DNA from: Aralia elata
Lineage: Eukaryota > Streptophyta > Magnoliopsida > Apiales > Araliaceae
Direction of reading: 5' to 3'
NCBI GenBank assembly: GCA_034770075.1
Contig: CM068388.1
Location: forward strand, 70,170,889-70,234,888
DNA: 64,000 nt
The notes under the pieces were generated by a model, which saw nothing but the letters and a program-made list of their open reading frames with translations, did not search any database and had not been told where the DNA came from. This document shows positions 11,871-23,013 of the stretch, one piece after another; positions within the stretch are counted from its first letter, which is position 1; every line of letters starts with the position of its first letter. A program made the position numbers and the translations under genes.

Positions 11871-12352
11871 AAATTTAAACAAAAATAAAATCCAAACTCA
11901 GATCTAGCAAATAATTTCAACAATGAAAATAGAACCCGAACTCTATACTTCGCCACCCAAAGCCACTATCAACACCTCTTACATACTTAATTTTAAAAAA
12001 AAATCAAAATCAAAATCCTATATTCCTCAAATCAAAACCATATATACCCAAATCAAGCAGACAAAGATGACTTTCAATACCTCAAATTGATGATACAAAC
12101 ATATAATTAGACGAGTAAAATAACAGTGGTCGCATATGGCGGAATAGAAGGTTAACTGCGACATCGATACCCTGTTTCTTCTTATTTTCTTCCTTGTTTC
12201 CTTGTCCCAATCAGAGATGATTTGATTTTCTGATATCAGCGGTTGAGCACAAACATATATGTATATATATACGTGTGTGTTGATGGGTTTGTTCTTCTCC
12301 ATTTTTTCTTGCATTTTTGTTTAACAACTAAGATTGAGAGATGTGATTTTAT
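11871..12352. other. Possible interior of the inverted-arm element
   Basis: Non-coding AT-rich sequence between the left arm and the first LTR bases of retroelement A. It includes a short TA/TG run at 12255-12280. The part from 12238 onward recurs after the N gap at 36924. Confidence 0.35.
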
Positions 12353-12720
12353 GGGTTATTCATTCCGTATTAATTTGTGGGGATAACCTATCCGTACGGA
12401 TTGACGCATGCCTGGTGAATATCCTTTTGTATTCATTCCTTATTACTCTATGGGAATAACCTGTATGTACGGAGTGCCGTACCTGGTGAATATCCTTTTG
12501 TATTCATTCTTTATTACTCTATGAGAATAACCTGTATGTACGGAGTGTTGTACCTGGTGAATAACCCTTTTTATTCATTCTTTATTAATCTGTGGGTATA
12601 ACCTGTCCATGCGGATTGACCATGCGTGGTGAATAACCCTTCGTATTCATTACTTATTAATCTTTTGTGGAAATAATCTGTCTACGCGGATTATCGCATG
12701 ACGGGTGAAAATTCATTTGC
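12353..12720 (+). repeat. Array of ~72-bp tandem units in the LTR
   Basis: Five units, each with 'ttattcatt', 'ataacctgt', a GC-richer core and 'ctggtgaat'. Several cores are small perfect hairpins, for example GTACGG-agtg-CCGTAC. The array recurs in the 3' LTR at 19173-19545. Confidence 0.85.
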
Positions 12721-13122
12721 AGTTTCGTATATTCTTTTATACTCGTATAAAATATCATTTCTTTTGTACTCTTTAAGGGATATCGTTTTCTTTCATATTT
12801 CTCCATTTATAATAAGAAATCTTTGTTTGTTTCTAAAACCTTATTTTTAAATGGTGAAAATATCTGAAATTAGTAGAATATCACTAATAGTTTGTGCTTC
12901 ATCTAGTATCTTTTCACATGAATCTTTCTATTTCATTTTATACGTTATAGTTGAATCGTGAACTTTATTCTTGAATATCATTCTTGAATTTGACTCCACA
13001 ATTTGGTCATCATGTTGGCAATTTGGTTAATCTTCGGCATTGGATAAATTAAATATTTATTCTTATCCTTAATCTCACTATATTTATTTTATATCATTAT
13101 CATCATCCTTATTCTTAAATTT

Positions 13123-13345
13123 TGGTGATAGTTCTCTTTGGCCCGTAGTGCAAAGATGAACTGGCGTGACATAATTTTGACCAAACTGTGTATTGGTATA
13201 ATCATGACTTTTGGTGTTACAAACAAAGACATATGGTGAAGGTTCTCTTTGGCCCATAGTGCAAAGATGAACTAGCATTTGACATGATCATGACCGGTGA
13301 TGTTACAAATAAATATCTTTGACACATAGTGTAAAGAGAGGATGT
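13123..13345 (+). repeat. Second LTR repeat set, ~85-110-bp units
   Basis: Two units share 'gttctctttggccc-tagtgcaaagatgaact' type text (written here with one variable base), and a third partial unit starts near 13318. The same set is in the 3' LTR at about 19955-20175. Confidence 0.7.
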
Positions 13346-13678
13346 TGATTATAAACTGTTGATTGGTGTTATAGGGGTGAAATATTGGTGGTGAACCTTT
13401 AATTTGTAGAAGATGGTAGACACTATAATCTACTTGACTCTTCTAATGGATTGTTCGTTCCGCTGCAGTTGTTGTTATTGAATAATTAAAATATCTTTAA
13501 ATCTCTGATTTATTATTGTTGAAGGCTAAATATAATTTTTATTCTTCATTATCTTAGTCATGATATTTTTTACTGGGCTATTTGTGCTCACCCTTTTCCT
13601 TTTTGTTCCATTGTTCTCCTCAGGAAAAGAGAGTGTAGCGGGGACTAGCCGGGGAATGGAGTGATGGTCCAAGACAAT

Positions 13679-14634
13679 CCGTGAAACGTACCCGTCACTC
13701 AGCACTCCAGATGTCTTGGGTCGAGTTCCAAGAGTTGTTTAACGAGAAGTATTTTTCAGAAAGTATTCACCATATAAAGGAGGTAAAATTCATCAAACTG
13801 GAGCAGAACAACATGGCGGTGTCGCAGTACGAAGCCAAGTTTACCTAGTTGTCTCGATTTACATCCCATTTGGTGGATACTGAGGAACGGATGACGCGAA
13901 TGTTTTTACGAGGTTTGAAATCAGAAATTCGTAAATATCTCGTTGATCATAAAATTTGTCTATATTCAGATGTCGTGGATAGGGCTCAAGTAGTGGAGCA
14001 AGAGAAAGAAATACTACAACCAGGAAGCAACAACCAACAACGAGAGAAAAATTACGATAATAATCGTAATGGTAGCAACAATCATCGAAATAGTGATAAC
14101 CAGAAAGGAGGGAATCATCACGTCGGAAATGGTAACCACTTCGGTGGTAATCCTGGCCTAGATAATAGGAGGAGTGAGTCAAGCGGCAGCAATTCCAAGA
14201 AGGGGAGATTCAACAACAACTTTGGAAAGGCACCGGCATCAGCACCGACACCAGCATCAGCACCAACACCAATACCAGTTTCGAAGGGAGGAAAACGACT
14301 ACCAGTAAGATGTTTCAGGTGTGGAAAAGAGGGACACATTAGTCCAAATTGTACACAGTCACCATCTCAAGTGTGTTACAATTATGGAAAAGAAGGCCAT
14401 ATAGCTCGATTTTGTCATGCGGCGAAGTCAAGTCCAGCTGTAATGATGACACCAAAGGCGGTTACGAACAAGTCAAAGTTTGTGGTTCAAAGGAGAGCTT
14501 TTGTCGTGACATCCCAAAAAGCGCAGAACTCGAACAAAGTTCTTACGGGTAAACTATTTATTAACTCTTGTGAAGTCTATGCCTTATTAGATACTGGTTC
14601 TACCCACTCTTTTATTTCACCAACATGTGCTTAA
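13679..14634 (+). pseudogene. Retroelement A gag, with start of protease (truncated)
   Basis: Gag capsid-nucleocapsid polyprotein fragment. It opens mid-protein with SWVEFQELFNEKY, a conserved gypsy gag block, so the true N-terminus is deleted. An in-frame TAG at 13846-13848 replaces an expected Gln. A basic, Asn- and Pro-rich linker follows. Two CCHC zinc knuckles lie at 14311-14352 (CFRCGKEGHISPNC) and 14374-14415. In the second the middle Cys is Tyr (CYNYGKEGH), so it should bind zinc poorly. The frame runs into the protease active site LLDTGSTHSF and stops at TAA 14632-14634, probably a former CAA. Confidence 0.88.
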
Positions 14635-15618
14635 CGTCTGAATTTGACTCCTAAAAAATTAGATTTTGACTTATCTGTTGAAACACTATTAGCACAAACA
14701 TTCGTTGCATCTACAGTCTATAAATCTTGTTTTGTTCAAATCAGCACCCTCACATTACCTATTGATCTTATCTCCTTGAACATGCATGAATTTGATGTGA
14801 TTTTAGGAATTGATTGGTTAACTACTTATCATGCTAAAATTGATTGCTTTCGTAAAGTTATTAGTTTTTATATTCCTAATCAACCTATTATGCGAATTCA
14901 AGCAACCAAACCATTGAAATCAATAACCGTCATTTCTAGTCACAAAGCCATTCGTTTATTAAAAAACGGATGTCAAGATTTCTTAGCCCATGTAATGGAT
15001 TTAAATAAAAGTACGTTAGATTTGAATAGTATTTTCGTTGTTAATAAGTTCCCTGACGTATTTCCCGAAGAGCTTCCTGGCCTACCCCTAGACCGTGAAA
15101 TCGAATTTTGTATCGACCTTGAACCCGGTACAAAATCTATTTTCAAAACCCCATATCGAATGGCTCCTATTGAACTTCAGGAGTTAAAAATCCAATTACA
15201 AGAGTTATTAGACAGCGGCTTCATACGTTCGAGTACATTGCCTTGGGGTGCTCCTGTTTTATTCATAAAGAAGAAAGACGGGAGTATGAGACTTTGCATT
15301 GACTATCGGGAGTTAAACCATGTCACCATAAAAAATAGGTACCCGTTACCTCGCATAGATGACCTGTTCGACCAGTTACAAGGTGCTCAATTCTTTTCAA
15401 AGATCGACCTCCGTTCTGGGTATCATTAGTTGAAAGTTAAAGCTGATGACATTCCAAAGACTACCTTCAGAACTCGATACGAGCATTATGAATTCCTAGT
15501 CATGTCTTTTGGATTGACTAATGCTCCTGCTGCTTTCATGGATATGATGAACCGGATATTCAAGGAATATTTGGATCATTTCGTGGTTGTCTTTGTTGAT
15601 GACATTCTCATATTCTAA
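14635..15618 (+). pseudogene. Retroelement A protease end and reverse transcriptase
   Basis: Same frame as gag. It begins with the rest of the aspartic protease (DVILGIDWL near 14794-14820), then RT: PWGAPVLFIKKKDGSMRLC, CIDYRELN, FSKIDLRSGYH and the catalytic FVDD box just before 15615. A TAG at 15427-15429 replaces the Gln expected after GYH. At about 15615 the frame breaks: 'DDILIF' is followed by a stop, and the continuation (SKSREDHEQH type) lies in another frame. Confidence 0.9.
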
Positions 15619-16321
15619 AAGTCGTGAAGATCATGAGCAACACTTGAGGCTGATACTCTAAAAGCTTCGTGAAAACAAGCTATATGCTAAGTTGAAGAAA
15701 TGTGAATTCTGGCTTAAGGAAGTTGCATTCCTTGGTTACTTGGTTTCTAAACAAGGAATCTCGGTTGACCCGGCGAAGATTGAAGCAGTATCAAATTGGG
15801 AACAACCTAAGTCAGTAACCGAAGTACGAAGCTTTTTGGGTCTAGCTGGTTATTATCGGAGATTCGTAGAAGGATTTTCTCGAATAGCCATTCCATTAAC
15901 TCAACTGACTCGGAAAAGCACAACATTCAAATGGAGCGAAGAATGCGAGAAGAGTTTTCAAGAACTCAAAAGAAGACTCATTTCAGCACCTGTATTGGCA
16001 ATACCATCAAGATCGAAAGGATTTGTCATCTACAGCGACGCTTCAAGCAAAGGACTAGGTTATGTTCTCATGCAACATGGGAAAGTTATAGCCTATGCAT
16101 CTCGACAACTCAAAGAATATGAAAGGAATTACCCTACTCATGATCTAGAGTTGGTAGCAGTCATTTTTGCGTTGAAGATTTGGAGAAATTACCTGTATGG
16201 AGAGAAAGTGGAGATCTATACAGACCACAAAAGTCTCAAATATTTCTTCACCCAGAAGAAACTCAACATGCGACAACGACGTTGGCTCGAACTGTTGAAA
16301 GATTACGACCATAGTAGCTGA
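15616..16321 (+). pseudogene. Retroelement A RT thumb and RNase H
   Basis: The frame after the shift encodes the RT connection (CEFWLKEVAFLGYLVS, SFLGLAGYYRRFVEGFS) and the RNase H domain with acidic residues in IYSDASSKG, LELVAV and YTDHKSLKYF. After LLKDYDH the usual linker to integrase (about 11 residues) is missing and the frame jumps to VADTLSRRS, so a small deletion with frameshift lies at about 16314. A stop follows at 16319-16321. Confidence 0.9.
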
Positions 16322-17931
16322 CACATTGAGTAGAAGATCATATGCAAGTACGAGTGCGTTACTGACACCGCAAAGGCCCATTTTGGAGGATTTACAAAAG
16401 ATGGAGATAGAGTTAAAGACTCTAGGAAATCATGTGAAGATCGCACATATACGGGTAGAACCAGATTTAATTGACAAAATTAAAGTTGCTCAAGTTACAG
16501 ACCCAGAGTTAGTGAATATGAAGAAGAAGGTACAAGAAGGTGCTATTCTAGAAGCAAGAGTCGACGACGACGGAATACTTCGAATCAACTCTAGACTATG
16601 TGTTCCTAATGACTCTGACTTGAAATACAAAATCATGATGGAGGCACATAACACACCGTTTGTAATTCACCCTGGAAGTACCAAAATGTATCATGATCTT
16701 CGACAAATATTTTGGTGGAACAATATGAAGAGAGAGATTGCAGAGCTTATCGCGAGATGTTTAACTTGTCAATGTGTCAAGGCGGAGCATCAAGTACCAA
16801 GGGGTCCATTGCAACCACTTCAGATTTTAGAATGGAAGTGGGAACACATCAACATGGATTTCGTGACAGGTCTTCCCAAAGTTTCTTAAGACTTAGACGC
16901 AATTTGGGTCATTATAGATAGATTGACTAAGTCTGCTCATTTCTTATGTATACGAGAAAACTATGCACTTGAGCGTCTTGCTAGTATGTATATAAGCGAG
17001 ATTATCAGATTGCATGGTATGCCAATATCTATAGTTTCTGATCGAGATCCTAGATTCACTTCACAATTTTGGGTCAGCTTGCAAAAAGTTATGGGCACTG
17101 AATTACGATTCAGTTCTGCATACCATCCCTAGATAGACGGACAATTGAAAAGGACTATTTAAACCCTCGAAGATCTATTAAGACTCTGCGTACTAGACTT
17201 CAAAGGAAGTTGGGACAAATACTTACCATTGGTGGAATTCTCTTATAACAACAATTATCAAGTAAGTATAGGCATGGCTCCCTTCGAGGCGTTGTATGGA
17301 CAAAGGTGTCGATCTCCAGCATGTTGGGATGAAGTAGGCGAGGCAAAATTGTTGGGACCCGAGTTGATACGTATGACTACAGAAAATTTCCAAATGATCC
17401 AGCAACGTATACAAACAGCTCAAGATCGATAAAAGAGTTATGCCGATCTTCATCGAAAAGACGAGGAATTCAATGTCGGAGATCATGTATTTTTATGTGT
17501 TTCTTCGTGGAAAGGAGTTACGAGATTCAGAAAAAGGTGAAAGCTTAACCCTCGATTTATCGGTCCATTTAAAATCCTTGACCAAGTAGGAACTGTGGCC
17601 TATAGACTCGCCTTACCACCAAGCATGTCTCGTGTTCATAATGTTTTTCACATATCCATACTACGTAAATATGTGAAAGATCCAAACCACATTATTGAAT
17701 TAGAACCAGACGAGATAGCAGAGGATTTAACGTACGAAGAGATACCTGTCAAGGTTTTAGATAAAAAGGAACAAATTCTACGCTCAAAGGTTATACCTCA
17801 AGTCAAAGTTTTATGAAAAAACCACGAGGTTGAGGAAATGACTTAGGAGTTAGAATCTGAAATGAGAGAAAGGTATCCTCGCCTTTTTGAAATGCTAGGT
17901 ACGTACGTCAATTTCGAGGACGAAATTTCAT
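16322..17931 (+). pseudogene. Retroelement A integrase and chromodomain-type C-terminus
   Basis: Integrase with the HHCC zinc module (HPGSTKMYHDLRQIFWW, CLTCQCVK), then the DDE core: Asp in INMDFVTGLP, Asp in VSDRDPRFTSQFW and Glu in the TLEDLLR block near 17160-17180. The C-terminal GPF-type and PSMSRVHNVFHIS regions are followed by a chromodomain-like tail (LTYEEIPVKVLDKKEQILR) ending near FEDEIS. Stops break it at 16887, 17130, 17159, 17430, about 17538, 17816 and 17844; most replace Gln or Trp. Not functional. Confidence 0.9.
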
Positions 17932-17944
17932 AAGGAGGGGAGAT
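17931..17944 (+). promoter_or_regulatory. Polypurine tract of retroelement A
   Basis: The purine run aaggaggggaga ends just before the LTR start TGTAAGACCCC at 17945. This is the expected plus-strand priming site. Confidence 0.85.
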
Positions 17945-20699
17945 TGTAAGACCCCGACTTTATGAATAAAAGTTGATTATTTTCTTTATGATTATTTTTC
18001 TAAATAGTGAAGTGCTTAATTGTTATAAATGATAATGAAGGGTGTTATTTGCAAGTTATCTAATAAACAGTATGTCGGAGAATATTCCTTTTGTCGGGAA
18101 ATATTCTTTCTGTCGGAGAATATTATATTCGGTACCGTACGACGGCGTCGAAATAACAAAATATTAGTGGGCCCCATAATGACTAATTGTCAACGGTGGT
18201 AGGCCCCATGACGACTAATTGTCGGATACTGATAATGATAGTATTTTGTCAACAGTATTATCACGTGCAACTGTTGAAATACCCGGTAATAAAAAAGAAC
18301 ATTAAAACGCGTTATTCCACAGTCGTACGTGCTATGCCACAATAGTACGTGATATTCCACAGTAGCACACGGTATTGCACATTATTTTATATTATTGATT
18401 CAATAATTGACAAAGTAGCAATTGCACAGTAATTTGATTCAATAATTGTTACAGTAGCATATGTATAGTACTTTTTATTATTTATCACGACATTGTAACT
18501 CATATTATTTAATATGATATTTTAGCATTATTGACAATGTTTAGAAGTCCTGTCAAGGAAATTGGTTATTTAATTGTGCGTCGTTTACATGAAAGGCCCC
18601 CTCTTTCCTGATAATAATCTGGTTGTCAATATTGCGAGTCTATAATATTGATAGTGAATAATTATTGACGGATTAAAAGTGGAGGCTAACTTAGGGGTAC
18701 CTAATTAAAATTATGAAAATTCACATGTAATGAACTATTGATTCACATGATGGAAATATTGGTTCACATGTGGGAACTATTGGTTTACATATGGGGATGT
18801 TATGCAAAGTTGATAATACTTGAGGGAGTATATTAAAAATAGAGGCAAAGATGGAGGTACTAAAGTGTAATAAGTCGAGCCCTTAATGTGCAATTATTGA
18901 AACTTGGTTTTCTTATAAATAGGAAGGATTAACTTAAGAAAAACTTCACACCTTCCTTGCTTATATTTCCTCTCTCTCTCTAAATTTCTTAAGTGCTCTA
19001 AGTGTGCTAGGCTATTGTGAGTATTTGTGAGAATACTAATATTGTCCAAGATAGTAAACTTCATAGAAAGCAACATCCAATCACTTATTAACGAATGTAG
19101 GAAATATCATTTCTTTCATACTGTTGTGTAATATCATTTGCTTTCATGTTCGTAAATGATATTATATTCATAAAGGTTATTATTCATTCTGTATTAATTT
19201 GTGGGGATGACCTGTCCGTGCGGATTGACGCATGCCTGTTGAATATCCTTTTGTATTCATTCATTATTATTACTTTGTGGGAATAACCTGTATGTACGGA
19301 GTGCCATACCTGGTGAATATCCTTTTGTATTCATTCTTTATTACTCTATGGGAATAACATGTATGTACGGAGTGCCGTACCTGGTGAATAACCCATTGTA
19401 TTCATTCTTTATTAATCTGTGGGTATAACCTGTCCGTGCGGATTGACGCATGCCTGGTGAATAATTCTTCGTATTCATTACTTATTAATCTTTTGTGGAA
19501 ATAATTTGTCTACGCGGATTATCGCATGACGGGTGAAAATTCATTTGCAGTTTCATATATTCTTTTATACTCGTATAAAATATCATTTCTTTTGTACTCT
19601 TTAAGAGATATCGTTTTCTTTCATATTTCTCTATTTATGATAAGAAATCTTTGTTTGTTTCTAAAACCTTATTTTTAAATGGTGAAAATCTCTGAAATTA
19701 GTAGAATATCCCTAATAGTTTGTGCTTCATCTAATATCTTTTCACCTGAATCTTTCTATTTCGTTTTATACGTTATAGTTGAATCGTGAACTTTATTCTT
19801 GAATATCATTCTTGAATTTGACTCCACAATTTGGTCATCATGTTGGCAATTTGGTCAATCTTCGGCATTGGATAAATTAAATATTTATTCTTATCCTTAA
19901 TCTCACTATATTTATTTTATATCATTGTCATCATCCTTATTCTTAAATTTTGGTGATAGTTCTCTTTGGCCCGTAGTGCAAAGATGAACTGGCGTGACAT
20001 AATTTTGACCAAACTGTGTATTGGTATAATCATGACTTTTGGTGTTACAAACAAAGGCATATGGTGAAGGTTCTCTTTGGCCCATAGTGCAAAGATGAAC
20101 TAGCATTTGACATGATCATGACCGGTGATGTTATAAATAAATATCTTTGGCACATAGTGCAAAGAGAGGCTGTTGATTATAAACTGTTGATTAGTGTTAT
20201 AGGGGTGAAATATTGGTGGTGAACCTTTAATTTGTAGAAGATGGTAGCCACTATAATCTACTTGACTCTTTTAATGGATTGTTCGTTCCGCTGTAGTTGT
20301 TGTTATTGAATAATTAAAATATCTTTAAATATCTGATTTATTATTGTTGAAGGCTAAATATAATTTTTATTCTTCATTATCTTAGTCATGATATTTTTTA
20401 CTAGGCTATTTGTGCTCACCCTTTTCCTTTTTGTTCCATTGTTCTCCTCAAGAAAAGAGAGTGTAGCGGGGACTAGCTGGGGAATTGAGTGATGGTCCGA
20501 GACAATAAAAGTATCTCAATACATTATTATTAATATGACAATAAGGTTATTGAGAATTTAAGATGTATTTGTATTGTGTTGTCATATTTTGCACAACACT
20601 TATTAGTTGTAAATTAAAAAATTTGTATTTATATTTGTATTTTGTGAAATATTATTGGCGACTCAAAATGGGTTGTGTAGACCTATTTTGGGGGCGTCA
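17945..20699 (+). repeat. 3' LTR of retroelement A, copy 1
   Basis: About 2755 bp, from TGTAAGACCCC to GGGGGCGTCA (TG...CA). It contains the ~72-bp array (19173-19545), the second repeat set and a possible leader near 18900-19000 with a CT-rich run. The right end is inferred from the typical terminal text, since the 5' LTR is truncated there. Confidence 0.8.
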
Positions 20700-20734
20700 G
20701 AAATATAGTCACTTCTAATTTGGGGAAGAAGGAG

Positions 20735-20946
20735 AGCTAAAATGTTAAAAGACTTGTCTGCCCCTTAAATTTCCACGTAAATTTTTTCCATGTGTTCAAG
20801 CCACGTCATCAATTTATGACGTGGCAGGTTCAATTAAATCGAAGTGAAAAAAATTGATAGTTTAATAACTTGATTGAAAAAATTGAAAGGTCAATCACCT
20901 CAGTAAAAAAATGTCAATAGTTTAGGGTAGTAATTTATATTTAAGC
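20735..20946. repeat. Right arm of the long inverted repeat pair
   Basis: Reverse-complement match to 11614-11870, with the same order of shared blocks. It ends near 'ttatatttaagc'. Present again in the second copy at about 45888-46106. Confidence 0.55.
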
Positions 20947-23013
20947 CTAGTAAAAAATATGTTAGATTATTGTTTTAAGGTTTTAAACTTTTTTCATTAA
21001 ATGTATATTTTGGGTATTGATATTTTTACTAGGAAATTTTTGTTTCAAATTATAAGATCAATATTAACTTTTTAAAAATTAATTTTAAAGATTTTCAAAC
21101 TCAAAATTAACTTGAATTCTTATAGTTTATGTCTATACATTTATGAGTATTATAAATTATTATTTTTCAGAGGCACAATAGAGATCTAGAAGGGGGGTTG
21201 AATAGATCTCTAAAACATTTTTGGTTTATTGAGAAGTATTATTAATTAACTTATTTAATCAAGATTGAGTTTGCACAACGGAATATTGATTTGACAAACT
21301 CCCCTTAAAGATATGTTAAGATCTCAGTTCTAAAGCTTAGTTCATATTAAAGTCAACCATTTAAAATGTAAAAGACATAAAGTAAATGACACATGAGAGT
21401 TTAAAGTGGTTCGGAGACTGAACAACTCCTACTCCACTCTTCTACTTCAACAAGTAGAAAATCCACTAAAAATTTGGTCATCTCGACCAGGACACTCTTG
21501 CCCTCATCAAGCCCAGCAGACTTAGCTATTTTAGTCTCCATGACAAGGACACAAATACCTCTACATGCCCAGCAGACTTGGTAATTTAGTCACAAATATA
21601 AGGACTCTGTAGCCCTAATTCAGTCACTTAAGACCAGGATACACTAGCCCTAATTTGGTCACTTACAACTAGGATCCTCCAACACTTATTCTTGTTATTG
21701 ATGTTTGTTGGAGGTGCTGCTGAGATGACATTTAGGCTTCTTTGTCTTTATGCACTCTATGATCTTGTCATCTTGGTAGAGTAGTATGATTCGTAGAGTT
21801 GAACTCTACGATTTGTTTAACTTTCTGCTGTACGAATGTCTGCATTAAGAACTTTGGACAGACTTAGCACCTTTATTTTGTTAGAGATAGCTTTACCAGC
21901 TTACTGTCTCTTTGAAGTTTTGCGAAATGAGCTGAAGTTCCTTGATCTCTAAGTAACTCTGCGAACTGGCTTATCCTTTACAATCAGGCAGAGTACCTTT
22001 ACAAGTTGACTCTTACTTGCTCATACTTCAGCTTATCTTCATGATACATAACTTTTTCTTTTATCTTGATGGTTCTACTATCTTCTAGGTTACTTTTCAA
22101 TATTGGCTTACATTAGGAAGTGGCAGAGTATTCTATGAACTATTTTTCATCCAATAATCCTTTACTTTACTGAGCAATCCTTGAGTAATTTCAACGATTA
22201 ATTGAACTACTCTACACTCGGTCTTTCTACAGTGATCTTTGACTTACTTAGATATTGTTCTATCACCTTATGACCTGATTTGTACTTTGAGAAATGAGGT
22301 GATCTTTATGTCAGGATCATAGACTCTGAGATGTACTTTTAAAAAGAAAGACTTTGCTAACTTCTATCTGCTCAAACCGTTCATAGTTCTATTATGATTC
22401 AGCTTGTAGCTTTATGATCTTATTGTACTATCTCATAGTTTCTTTACGATTCTATTCACTTTACTAGCTGATATTTGCTTCATAACCTGAGGTAAACTTT
22501 ACGATAGGTGCAATAGCTTTGCGACCCTTCTGATGCTTTATGATCATATGTTAACTCCGTGATCCATTTCGACTCTATGATCTGGCAGAGTAACTTTACG
22601 AGCATAAGATTCCTAATACCTATCATTAAATTTATTCAACAAGATCAACCTAACATTCTTGATCTTTCTAGTCTAAGTTCTTGTACACATAATTCTTTGA
22701 AGGACTTTACAAAATTTGCTATACAAGTATACATTGGTTATTCAATCTTTGAATGTCTAGATCACTCTGCTCACATTATGAACATGCAGAGTAACTCTAT
22801 GATAGGATCAACCTAACATTTTTGATCTTTATACTCTAAGTCCTTGTATATATATTTCTTTTATAAGGACTTTACAACATTCAGAATCAAATGAGCTTTA
22901 ATCTTATATTCATCATTGCATCAGTTAGTTATCATTAAGCTGACTTTATTCTAAGAGTATAGATATATTGTATTAGTCAAGTTTTAGATTACTTCTACCT
23001 TTTATTACATAAT
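20947..23013. repeat. Unclassified TE-derived non-coding stretch, copy 1
   Basis: No coding domain. It contains 'agatctagaaggggggttga' at about 21181, followed by a 'gtggttcgg' block (21407) and Pro-like 'gcccagcagactt' repeats, text common in plant retroelement non-coding regions. From 21755 to 22820 short motifs 'gcagagta', 'tttacga' and 'ctctatgatc' recur in degenerate form. Class unknown. The open frame at 22559-22816 has no domain. Confidence 0.45.

Larger units (their letters stand above)
12353..13678 (+). repeat. 5' LTR remnant of retroelement A
   Basis: Matches 19173-20506 of the 3' LTR. Compared with that LTR it lacks about 1.2 kb at its left side and about 190 bp at its right side. 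It joins directly to internal gag, so the primer-binding site and leader are gone. Confidence 0.85.
12353..20699 (+). mobile_element. Retroelement A, Ty3/gypsy (Tekay/Del-like), copy 1
   Basis: Order: 5' LTR remnant, gag, protease, RT, RNase H, integrase with chromodomain-type C-terminus, PPT, 3' LTR. This domain order (integrase last) defines Ty3/gypsy. The C-terminal 'PSMSRVHNVFHIS' block and the LTR start TGTAAGACCCC suit the chromovirus branch. The element is dead: many stops, two frameshifts, a deleted gag start and primer-binding site, and a truncated 5' LTR. Confidence 0.9.

Noticed and set aside
12353..12720. A CRISPR-like array
   Set aside because: Units are degenerate, have no unique spacers between exact repeats, and are part of an LTR in a plant genome.
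13859..14339. Minus-strand frames of 73-107 residues opposite gag
   Set aside because: Shadows of the gag sequence; their composition follows from the Asn- and Pro-rich sense frame.
22559..22816. An 85-residue frame conserved in both copies
   Set aside because: Conserved only because the block is duplicated. It lies in a non-coding repeat-rich stretch with no domain.
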